Source of the DNA: Siderastrea siderea
Taxonomy: Eukaryota > Cnidaria > Anthozoa > Scleractinia > Rhizangiidae
Direction of reading: 5' to 3'
DNA length: 64,000 bases
Assembly: GCA_964030785.1 (NCBI GenBank)
Contig: OZ034979.1
Location: 10,642,883-10,706,882 of the forward strand
Positions 36,151 through 45,277 of the stretch are shown piece by piece. A model generated the notes under the pieces. The model did no database searches and was not told the DNA's origin. It worked only from the letters and a program-made list of their open reading frames with translations. Each line of letters opens with the position of its first letter. Positions within the stretch are counted from its first letter, which is position 1. The position numbers were made by a program, and so were the translations under genes.

Positions 36151-37990
36151 GGTGCATTCCGTGTACGTCCCACGCCGAAGATACGCCAAGAGTTTCGAAG
36201 TTGTACGCCAAGCGGCCGCCGAGGCGCCGACGCCAGCAACCTCGTCCCCAGTCCCCAAGCTAGGCTCTCTCCTCTTCCCACCGCGAATGCGAAAGAGAGG
36301 CGAAGTAACAAGTACAAGAAAGTTGATGGACTAAAACCTTATGGTTCGGTTTTATTTGTTCATCTTTATAATTACCAGTACAACTTTCTAACATCACAGT
36401 GACAAGGCATTTTACTGGACTATTGCAAAGAGGCAATCTTCAGAGCTCTTAAGTTGATTGGTCTCCAGAGTGAGATTTTTGATGGGTTTTTGACGGCGTA
36501 GCCGTCTATTGTGACGCTAAAGGCGTCACCTTTCTAGGGGGGTTTGGGGGCATGCTACCCCAGAAAATTTTGAAAAATTGAAGTAGCTAAGACGTATTTT
36601 CCTTTATTATCAGTGGAAATGAGACCCTTCGAAAGTAACTATTTAGATCCCAGATTTTTCTTTTAAATGGACTAATATCAACTCTTTCTTAACATTCCGA
36701 CTTATCCAGAAGTGAAATTAACATGTCATATCTCTGAAAAACAGGAGTTTCTTCTGCATGGTGTCACTCTGATGCTCTTTGTTGTAGTTGTAATTCCAAG
36801 TAGCTTTCTTGGCACTGGCCAACTAAGCTGCAGGTGGTCCAAAAGATGACTCCTTGTTGGCCGTTTTGATAGTAAGCAGAGAGGCCAGTGTACCATTCAT
36901 CTGGAAAAAGGGCCGAAATGTTGTTTGTTTTTCCTTATTAGAGAAAAAACTCTCTCTTCACCGGCATTTCAATGTGGTAGAACAAGAACTGCACGAGAAT
37001 TTCCGTTGTTAGAAAGCGTTGTAAGCCAGTAAAAAGGGAACATGGAATGAATTATTCCCAGAATGATGGTTCATTAGGGGGTCACTTAACTTTAAGCAGC
37101 AATTTTCTTCAAAATGAACTGTTTAAATCAAAAACCTTAAATGCGTGAGAAATAATACTTCTAGCGTGAGGGCATAAGATTGCATTCGTTGGCGAGCTCT
37201 GAATCTTTAAGTACCAAACTGTCGTATCAACGAGACGCAAAGTGACTCAAGTCCGATTTTCCTCTGACTTACTTGCCATTTGCTTGAAAGGCTATCATAC
37301 TCGTGTATCCTTTTATTCTTTATTGGTTGAGGTCTCTGGCTACGAGTTCACAGCGGTCAAACGCAAGAACTGACGTCGCTTCCGGTTTTGCAGAGCCTTG
37401 AAGTTTGAATCAGTTCAGACTTTTACGAGCACGAAGTTCGTATGAAAACGATACATAAAATGTTCCGATAAAGAAAATTTCGCGTCGATAAAACTTGTGA
37501 ATGCCAGTTACTGTATTCTGAACACATGCTCGAAGTAAAAAGCTTAAGTCTTCAGAAATGGCGTTAAGTTTTGCGGTTAAAGTGAAACTTTCTGCATTTG
37601 TCTATATTTTCCTTTGTAAAATTATGGCGGGAACTGCGCACGCGTCGTGCGTTTGTCCGCTGCGAACTGCGAAGGTTAACTGTGAAGGCTACGAGTGGTC
37701 GACAACCGCTGACCGAGGAGCCCGTGGACTCTAAATCCTGAGCCAGGGATGGTGAAATCTCGGATATTATTCGGTGTCCACAAGTTCATTATTTAAACGG
37801 TAAAAATTTTCACACGCCAAGGTGGTTACCTTGGCTACACGCCAACATACATTATCGTTAATATGAGGTAAGCTTATACCTTCTTACGCCGCGCTGGCTT
37901 GGTCTTACGCCGCTTTACGCCAAAGACCACGATCGTACGCCAGTACGCCGAGCGATTTGGAAACCCACGCCGAAGATCTTCGGCAAAACG
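36151..37990. other. Interior of the inner element; no coding recognised
   Basis: Contains two small palindromes, GACGGCGTAGCCGTC (36,494-36,508) and GTGACGCTAAAGGCGTCAC (36,512-36,530). No transposase motif was found. Confidence 0.45.
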
Positions 37991-38204
37991 TACGCAAAAT
38001 GCAGCCTGGACTATGGGTAAGAATTTATATTTTCATTTTTATTTATTTTTTATTCATTTTTTTTCTATTGAATTTATTGAGGGGGTCACTAGGGGTGGTC
38101 CGTATAGGTGGTCCATGGACCGGTCCGTGGACCGGGTCCGTTGGACTGGTCCACGGACCGGGGGTCAGTGTTTTCGGGTCACCCACAGAGAAGTACGGAG
38201 CCAT

Positions 38205-38555
38205 TAAGAGCCGCCGAGCAACTAAATTATATACCTTACTCGTTCTATAAACACTCAACGCGACTGCCGAGCCGACGAGCCGCCGAGCCACTAAATTATA
38301 CACCTTACTCGTTCTTTAAACACTCAACGTGACTGCCGAGCCGACGAGCCGCCGAGCCACTAAATAATATACCTTACTCGTTCTATAAACACTCAACGCC
38401 ACTGGCTAGCCGCCGAGTCACTAAATAATATACCTTACTCGTTCTATAAACATTGAAAGCGACTGCCGAGTCCACGAGCCGCCGAGCCACTAATATACCT
38501 TACTCGTTCTATAAACACTCAACGCCACTGGCGAGCCGCCGAGCCACTAAATAAT
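38205..38555. repeat. Minisatellite, about 60-75-bp unit, six copies
   Basis: Each unit contains GAGCCGCCGAGCCACTAAAT and TATACCTTACTCGTTCTATA, then AACACTCAACG. Copies alternate between a longer form with CTGCCGAGCCGACGA and a shorter form with CACTGGC. Confidence 0.85.
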
Positions 38556-39086
38556 AGACAGCAAAAAATGGCCCTGTATTCTGTACTTGCTCGTAATCTT
38601 CAATTATTAAGCTTTCAGAAAATATATAGTTTGTTAGGCTCCTTGTGAAACGCCTGACGCTCAAACGGTGAAAACGCAATGTTGTCATTTGGGGTACCCT
38701 GATACCTCAAGTCACAGTTTCATTTCTGTGCACTCAAAGCTTCATAGACACGATTCAGTAGCTTTACGCTTTCAGCAGTGTAGAGATTACGATTGCCCAA
38801 AGGCTTTTTCCTCAGACACGAGGCTTTCTGAACGCGTTCTAGCGCTGCACTGAGATCTCCCGTAATGTGCTGCACTAAACCAAGGTGTAGTAACTGTTCG
38901 CCGTGTCTTTGTGATCACCAAGCAATTTTGATCTAATGTCTCCTGCTACCTTAAGTGCCTGAACAGCTGACCTGTATTTACTCATCTCGAAATAGATACA
39001 TCCTAGAAGGTAAAGGTTTGTAGCTTTATTCGCGTGCTCGTCTAATAACTCCAGTCTCATTGCCAAAGATTGTCCACAGAACTTAA

Positions 39087-39453
39087 AGGCGCTACGTCAC
39101 GAGGATTTTGCTATTTTAGGTCAATTCTGTGCTAAAATCAATACCTAGTGCATTTTCTCATACTCCTGTAGAACTATGAGGAAGATATCAAATGAATTTT
39201 ATCAGGGAAAGCTAACCATAATAATTTTTTTGGTGATTCTTGATAGTATAGCGTCAAAACTTGAAAAAATTGGCCCAATTTCAATCCATTTCCATCCTTG
39301 CCATCGGTAGCGACAGACGACAGGAAACAGTTTCAAAGCTGTAAGATAGTCTTTAAAAATAACAAAACTAGACCATTATTTTTGAAATTCAATTGATGCG
39401 AAGACACTTTTTAGCTTTTTAAAAAGATACCAAAATAAAGTGATGTAGCCCCT
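39087..39453. mobile_element. piggyBac-type MITE (TTAA target) in TPR coding of paralog C
   Basis: The left end AGGCGCTACGTCAC follows TTAA (39,083-39,086). The right end GTGATGTAGCCCCT precedes TTAA (39,454-39,457). The inverted ends match at 12 of 14 positions. B has uninterrupted text (CAGAACTTAAGAGCCTC) at this point, which defines the empty site and confirms the TTAA duplication. Confidence 0.85.
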
Positions 39454-40192
39454 TTAAGAGCCTCTCGGTAGCTTACCAGTACAGGATAAACACGGCCTAT
39501 CTCGGTAAAGGTGAACTGTCTCTCCAATTCACGACCTAGTACGCTGATGACTCGTACTTGACTTTTGCCAGTAACGACACTACGCACTTAGAACAGCGGG
39601 GTCTGAATGATGATCTAGCTAAGGTCAATGAATGGCTAGTTGCAAATAAACTCACTCTTATTAGACCGAGTTTATGTTGATCGGATCTAGGAAAAAGTTG
39701 AATACGTTCAGCAGATCCCCGTCTATCACTATTGATGGAAGCTCGATAAATCAAGTTGCATCTACTAAATACCTTGGCGTGTATATAGATGAAAACTTAT
39801 CGTGGAGCTTACACATTGATAAATTTTCTAGAAAAATCACCTCTGGCATTGGCGCCTTAAGCGAAGTTGATCTTTTGTGCCTTTTGAAACACTCCTATGC
39901 ATCTATAACGTACACCTGTGCAACCCCACTTTGATTATTGTAGCGTCGTTTGGGGGAATTGCAACAAAACTCTTGCCACTAAGCTGCAAAAACTACAAAA
40001 TCTTGCTGCGCGAATTTAGCCTTCTCTTCTTATGACGTTAATGTCAACGATCTTCTTAAAACACTTGGCCGGAAAAAAACTAGATGTTTAGCGGAAAATT
40101 CCAACAGCCACTATGGTTTATAAATCTCTTAATGGTCTTGCCCCAGAGTATTTGCGATCAAAGTTCACCGATCGTAGTGACATTTCGAGTCA

Positions 40193-40545
40193 TGAATGAA
40201 TGAATAACTTTGTTAAAGTGTCAGGGTGGGTATTTAGCTTGTGACAGCTAATTGGGGACACTCTACTACTTAAAATAAATTAAAATCTACAATATACATT
40301 TAAAAATTACAATATCTTACTATATTAAAATTTGGGGGAATGAATAAGTGTATCTGAGTCAGATAGTGTATCTGAGTCAGATACACTAAGGGACTGTGAG
40401 GGCAAGCTAGCTATTCCACTGCCCGCACCAACTTTCTAAAAAACAGCTACAGCTACAGTGGTGCGGTTCTGGGGAATAGCATACCTGTCAGGCTGCGGCA
40501 AGCACAAACTCTCTAGTTTCAAATCAGGCTGCAGCGGTTTCTTCG
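40193..40545 (-). mobile_element. Possible second LINE 3' end nested in reverse
   Basis: Starts with CATGAATGAATGAATAACTT, which in reverse complement is a LINE-like tail (AACAAAGTTATTCATTCATT). It interrupts the first LINE between RT coding and 3' end. Contains two TGTATCTGAGTCAGATA palindromes in tandem near 40,337-40,385. Confidence 0.5.
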
Positions 40546-40615
40546 ATAATAATAGTTAATTACAGTCAATACACGGCATTTATAGAAAGCAGGCATTCTT
40601 TTGTACATATTATTG

Positions 40616-40641
40616 TTATTAATTAATTAATTAATTAATTA
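40616..40641. repeat. (TTAA)n short repeat
   Basis: Six units of TTAA/ATTA inside the LINE. Confidence 0.85.
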
Positions 40642-41257
40642 GGAACCAGTAATTTCAGTGGCTATATTTTTGTAGTTAGAATTTATACTTAGTTTAGAGT
40701 TCGCTGTTTTTTAAATTTAGTTTCGTTTGAAATTTAAGGCCTGATGTTTTTAACCGTGTTTAAATAAAGTTAAATGAATGAATGAAAGGTTTTGGCTGTA
40801 AGAGGATGCTCATTTTGATGTTTCTTTCAGAGCTGTAAGGCTTGTAGGTGTGCTTCAAGGGCTTTTTCGTAGTTATCAAAAGTGTAATGTATCTCTCCGA
40901 GGATGGAATAAATGCGTGCAATGTCCACACCATCGTCCATTTCTAACCGTTTCCTCAGCTCCAAAGGTCTCTGAAACACTTTGTCAGCTTCACTTGCATT
41001 TTTCTTTTCAAAATACAGGCACTCGAGGATTGTTAGACGTGAAACCTTGTCAACGTGGTCTCCAGTATTTACTTCCCTCACTCTTATGGCCTGCTGATGA
41101 GAATCCATTGCTCCACTGTTATCGCCCTTGCACAGGTGTTTTACCAAGCCAATTCTGTCATAGCTCTGTGTAAGATCTAGGAACTCTCTACCAGAAACCT
41201 GTTCGCTCGACTCCAAAACGTTTTCAAACATGTCAATAACAAGCTCCACATAGGTAC

Positions 41258-41470
41258 AATTCCACTTTATAAATCATTGTCATCACTGAAACCACCAAGA
41301 GAAAACACAGATCCCATTACCTGCTTTGTTGCATTGTAGCTTTGCTTTGAACTAAAGCCTCTTCGTTGAATTTGATGTATGCATTCAAGGATATTCAAAC
41401 GCAGGCGGTCACTGAGGTGAGTGAATATCTCGCTATCCACCGATAGATTCAACTATTGCAAAATCGGTTG
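41258..41470 (-). CDS. Paralog C: short exon-like segment between NB-ARC and TPR
   Basis: From about 41,452 the minus strand reads NLSVDSEIFTHLSDRLRLN and ILECIHQIQRRGFSSKQSYN before a good donor (AAGCAG/GTAATG, near 41,320). A related piece survives in A (6,900-6,935). This could be the hinge before the TPRs. Phase with the neighbours could not be fixed. Confidence 0.4.
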
Positions 41471-41929
41471 AAATATATCAGAATCCCTGAGAAATTGAGA
41501 CATCGTGATAATCCCAAAGCCCTGGCCAAACAATCAAACATTTCGTCCAACATTCTGTTTGTCACGGAAACTGTTCAGTGGCTAAACGGGCAAACAATGT
41601 TTGACCAAACATCGGACAATGAAAAACCATTTAATTCAATGCAAAGTTGAGAGAGGCGGCTAAACAGAAAAACATGTTCGTCCAACACGGCATTGGACGA
41701 AAATGTTTGATCGTTTAGCCGGCTTAACTGGTAAATTTGCAGTAGACGACAGCAGATTCGCACACATTTCTGGAGCACCTTTCATTAGCGCCCGTGCGTG
41801 TAATAAAAGGCGGGATCCCTCATGCTGTTCAGTGAGAAGGAACTCAGATAACATCAAGACGAAATATTAAGGAACAATTCTCGTAATCACCCTTCCCCCC
41901 CCCCCAGTACATTCTTTTTCAGAAGACCG

Positions 41930-42340
41930 AGCCTCAAACAGTGCTCGTGATCTAGCTTTTAACCAACTATTTGTGAGACTTTGGAAATGTGACGCCGTTT
42001 CATGGTCGTAGCATACTGTAAACAAGTGCCACTACAGCTGTTCAGCTGATCAACAGAGTTCAAAAGAGATGATATAGCCTTGCAAAATTGTCACAAAGTA
42101 GCTGGTGAACGGCATGATAACATTGCAACTTTGCCGGACAATCCGATTCACTAAAGTAGGCAGCATACAGCGTATAGTCCCGGATGATCCTTTACGCCCT
42201 TGCCCTGTTCAGTTAATCTCCCGAAGAGAGAGCATAACAATAAATCTTCCTTCATCATCATGTCATCATCAAATTGTTTTGTGGAAGAAGACAGATTCTC
42301 AGACAGTGTCTGTGATGATCTAACTTGAAACCAACTATAT
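41930..42340 (-). pseudogene. Paralog C: duplicated piece of the NB-ARC exon 3' part
   Basis: Words here repeat the exon part at 42,656-42,900 in the same order: TGAGACTT/GAAATGTGA, TTCATCGTC-like text, AAACAAGTGCC, AGCTGATC, TTCAAAAGRGA, CACAAAGTAGCTGGTGAACG and GGCATGATAACAT. The copy is frame-broken. An internal partial tandem duplication in C explains it. Confidence 0.65.
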
Positions 42341-42350
42341 GTGAGACTTA

Positions 42351-42652
42351 AGCCGCGGCTACACGAGCGATTTTTTGCTTGCGATGGTGATGCGATTTTT
42401 TTGAAATTGTCGCGTCGCCAGCGCGCGGCGAAAATCGCCTGTGTAGCCACCCTCTGACCAAGTCCGTGATTTAGTCACAAAAAATTAAACTCATTGAATT
42501 TCTCGCGATTTTTTCTGCGATTTTTTCATCTGTCGCATCACCTGTGCGAGGGTGGCTACACATGCGATTTTCTCCGCGCGCTGGTGACGCGACAATTTTC
42601 AAAAAAATCGCATCACCATCGCAAGCAAAAAATCGCTCGTGTAGCCGCGGCT
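42351..42652. mobile_element. PIF/Harbinger-type MITE in paralog C, near-perfect palindrome
   Basis: The left arm AGCCGCGGCTACACGAGCGA, continuing through TTTTTTGCTTGCGATGGTGA, is mirrored at the right to AGCCGCGGCT. TTA flanks both ends (42,348-42,350; 42,653-42,655), a typical Harbinger 3-bp target. Arms are over 60 bp. It sits inside NB-ARC exon sequence that is continuous in B. Confidence 0.85.
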
Positions 42653-44287
42653 TTAGGAAATGTGATGCTATTTCATCGTCTTTTCCTTGCAGACGTATAC
42701 TCAGCAACTTGTAAACAAGTGCCTTGAGTACGTCTTCGTCACTAGAGTTGCTAAGCTGATCTACCAAATTCAAAAGGGACGATATACCCTCGTCAACCTT
42801 GCCACACAGTAGCTGGTTAACGGCATGATAACATAGCAGCTTTGCCGGACAGTCAGATTTACTATTGCAGGCAGCATATAACGAATGGTCCCAGTGCTGG
42901 TCGGGAGAAAACCAGCCCCAGTGGCGAAAGGATTTGGCAGCCAGCAACTGTCTTTCGTCTTCCACAATTTGCCTACGTTTTGCTTCTCGCACTGCCATGT
43001 CATAAAGATGTTCAAACAATACCTCTTCATAAGGCAATAAAGTAAACAGAAAAAGTTCCGCCTTAGACATCACTTTTACAACTTTGGGGTAAAGATTGTC
43101 ATCTTTCATTCCATTAGCAAGGGATGAAAGGATGCACTCCCGTCGATCAATGACAATTGCTGGAGCTTTATTGGAGGGACCCATTAAAAACTTTTCATTA
43201 GCAGCCCTAAATATGGAGAGAAATGGTAGTCATAAAATTGTAGCTGTGCTGAGAGAAATACGGCTTCAACTGATTTGCTGTTATTTCTCTCCTCATCAAT
43301 GAAGGATCGCAGCAGTGAATAAATAGTGAAGTGGGTAAAATTCTCCCCACAGTCTATTAAGCCCTTTCGCTCCAGTGATCGAATGACTTCCGCGGTTGTT
43401 TTGTTCTGTTTCTTCTTCTTCTAAAACGGCTGTAGCCTCCTTTCTTCTAAACCACCCAGGGAAAACAGCCAGAGACACGAACGCATTTCTTTCACGGACA
43501 GAGAGTCTTTGAAAAGATGTGTTAATTAAAGACTTTAGACGAACATCATCGGGAAAGCTTTCACTGTCTAAAGTTTTAATAAGACTCTTCCGTTCTTCTA
43601 GAAGATCATTTAGAGAAACATTTCGTTCTCTCATGATACAACACATCAATCGTATGGCCAAAGGAACTTGTCCACACTCCTTTACTATGCAACTACGATC
43701 ATATTCTGAGACATCTGGTAACAGGCGCTTTACCAAGCTGGCCGAGGAAACCTCATCCAGTACATTAATTTTCTCTAAATGGATGGGATGTTTGTAGGCG
43801 AGGAAGTCTAGAGATTCACGAGTAGTTAGGAGAAGCTTGATTTGTTTGCACTGGGCAAGAATCTCGTCGATAAATCTAAACTCTTGCTGTTCCCTTTTGG
43901 CATCTTCAGATTCAAGTAAGTCATCGGCATTGTCTAAAATCAAGACAAAAGGATTTTGCATTTGCTGTAGACACCGAATGAGCCAATCGGAGGACGACAT
44001 AGGAGGCACTTGAGGAGCATTTGCGAAAATACTAAGCAGCTTTGAAACTAACTCCTCCTTACTTTCCATTCCGCGAAGGGGAACGAAATACACTGGAATC
44101 TTCATATCTTGTAAAGAATGTGCAACATTGATAGCCACGGACGTCTTCCCAAATCCTGGTGGGCCCCAGACGTTCACCAGTCTAGTGATTTCCTTTGTCA
44201 AATGATTAAGGATTGCCTGGCACTCTGCTTGGCGACCAACAAAGTGTGGAATGGTGCCAGGTACGCAGGAGTCGGGAACGAAAGGAC
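42471..44287 (-). pseudogene. Paralog C: NB-ARC (STAND ATPase) exon, frameshifted
   Basis: The exon opens after TTTAAG at 44,288-44,289 in the same phase as A and B. GPPGFGKTS (Walker A), FVLILDNADD (Walker B), LLLTTRESLD and CGQVPLAIRLM are intact down to about 43,410. An insertion in the TCTTCTTCTTCT run (43,405-43,420) then shifts the frame. A second shift near 43,215 precedes a last open stretch from 43,184 (MGPSNKAPAIVIDRRECIL), which runs into the Harbinger MITE. The ATPase core is therefore complete while the winged-helix and helical parts are split. If translated, this copy would give a truncated STAND core of about 300-330 residues. Confidence 0.82.
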
Positions 44288-44289
44288 CT

Positions 44290-45277
44290 TAAAGAAAACG
44301 ATTGCTTTTAGTTTTGCTGCACATAATTAGGTGGCAGTTAATAAGAAACCCATCAAACTATTTGCCACGGTGTTGTTTATAATAAAAGTGTCGTAAAGCA
44401 CTGCGATTCGCCTTTCTAGCTCCCGTGCCAATGATATCATGATGTACGAGCCTTCGGTGTCATAAAAACGTATCTGGGACGTAAAATGCACTGATTAGCG
44501 CACGGCAATAGATGCACATCAAGTTAACGTAAATCCATAAGTAAGCATGGGGTTGATCTGTCTCACGCAGTACGGTTGCCACCTATTGCTGCAAAAAGTA
44601 GCCAAACACAATACACGAAAGTAGCGGAAAGGCGTGGGTTGAGAAAGATGAATATTGTAACGTCACGATCTTTATGTCACACGAAGGCCAGGAAACAAAC
44701 ATTTAGGGCTTTTTACTTGCACTGGAAAGTTGCTCATAACCAAAAGTAAAACATTAACTAGTGACACGGTAACATTACTTTCAAGATAACGAACTGGACA
44801 GGAAAAGGGAATGGTGAAATAATTTACTTAACCACGTGTTCTATTTTGAAGCTTGACCATCCCCAAGACAGCTCTGACCATACAGGAAAAACGCTCAAAT
44901 TGGTTAGAGGTGTTAAAGCAAGCTTTTCAACGGCGAGTCTATTCCGGGGGTAAAGGGTAGGGAGTAAGGGTAACCCCTAACCCTTACCTTCTACCCCTTA
45001 CCCCTTACTCATATGCAAAGTCCCCGCTTGGCGGCTACTATGATGAACGGCGTGAGAAACATACATGGGCACTGCGTTGTTCGGCGCTGCCCTTCTCCCG
45101 TACTTTGTGATAAGATAATTGTAGCCCAGTTAAGTTAACTCAGCGACGACGACAAATGTCCATTTAAAAAAACCATAAGCACAACGTAAACATGACTTAC
45201 AATCAGGAACTGAGTTATTTAGTTATAAAAATTTCAAATGACGTAAAATTAAAACAAAAAAAAAACAGTGGACTAAC
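44290..45277. other. Intron of paralog C; SINE absent
   Basis: Colinear with introns of A and B, including GCGACGACGAC near 45,143, but the SINE present in both others is missing: the text goes from GTCCATTTAAAA to GTTATTTAGTTATAAAA. Confidence 0.75.

Larger units (their letters stand above)
34655..38184. mobile_element. Inner 3.5-kb DNA element with about 190-bp inverted repeats
   Basis: The left end GGGTGACCCGAAAACACTGA is mirrored by TCAGTGTTTTCGGGTCACCC at the right. Arm similarity runs for about 190 bp, through an array of GGTCC/GGACC words and an A/T stretch, to ACCCATAGTC (34,846) / GACTATGGGT (37,994). Flanks show a 9-bp near-duplication, ACAAAGAAG before and ACAGAGAAG after. Long inverted repeats plus a 9-bp duplication resemble Mutator-like elements. 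No transposase was found inside, so it would be non-autonomous. Confidence 0.65.
32989..38580. mobile_element. Outer DNA transposon with AATACAGGGCCA termini, interrupted
   Basis: The left terminus AATACAGGGCCA (32,989-33,000) is exactly mirrored by TGGCCCTGTATT (38,569-38,580), with loose continuation (TTTTCTAGCTGT / ACAGCAAAAAA). Both ends carry subterminal arrays built from GGCTCGGCGGCTCG (33,030-33,290) or its reverse complement (38,205-38,555). The left half holds a decayed Merlin-type transposase. Removing the inner 3.5-kb insertion leaves an element of about 2.1 kb, a fair size for Merlin. No target duplication was recognised. Confidence 0.55.
39512..40784 (+). mobile_element. 5'-truncated LINE with reverse-transcriptase remnant
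   Basis: Plus-strand frames give the back half of a non-LTR reverse transcriptase. They show YADD (catalytic box) at about 39,540-39,551, then LAKVNEWLVANKLTL, KYLGVYIDENLSWSLHIDK, HFDYCSVVWGNC and LQKLQNLAARI, with several frameshifts, to about 40,189. The 3' end is (AATG)n, and AAAGG flanks both sides (39,507-39,511 and 40,785-40,789) as a short target duplication. The insertion splits the TPR coding of paralog C, and B shows the empty site. Family is jockey/CR1-like by style; exact clade not resolved. Confidence 0.85.
38720..41249 (-). pseudogene. Paralog C: TPR region, interrupted by two insertions
   Basis: The array starts near 41,249 (MELVIDMFENVLESSEQ) and runs in frame through REVNTGDHVDKVSRLTILE and NYEKALEAHLQALQL to about 40,800. 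A LINE interrupts it (39,512-40,784). It continues at 39,458-39,506, then a MITE interrupts it again (39,087-39,453). Coding resumes at 39,082 (KFCGQSLAMRLELLDEH) through YRSAVQALKVAGDIRSKL. A missing base near 38,892 breaks the frame. Past it another frame gives LVQHITGDLSAALE and KASCLRKKPLGNRN, ending EALSAQK at a TGA at 38,720-38,722. C shows the normal C-terminus of the family, which A and B have lost. The insertions and frameshift make a functional full-length product unlikely. Confidence 0.8.

Noticed and set aside
35223..36402. Several overlapping open frames of 60-140 residues
   Set aside because: They lie in the arms and loop of nested foldbacks, occur in mirrored pairs and have no domain.
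38205..38555. CRISPR-like array
   Set aside because: Repeat units follow each other with diverged but homologous sequence and no unique spacers. It is a eukaryotic minisatellite in a transposon end.
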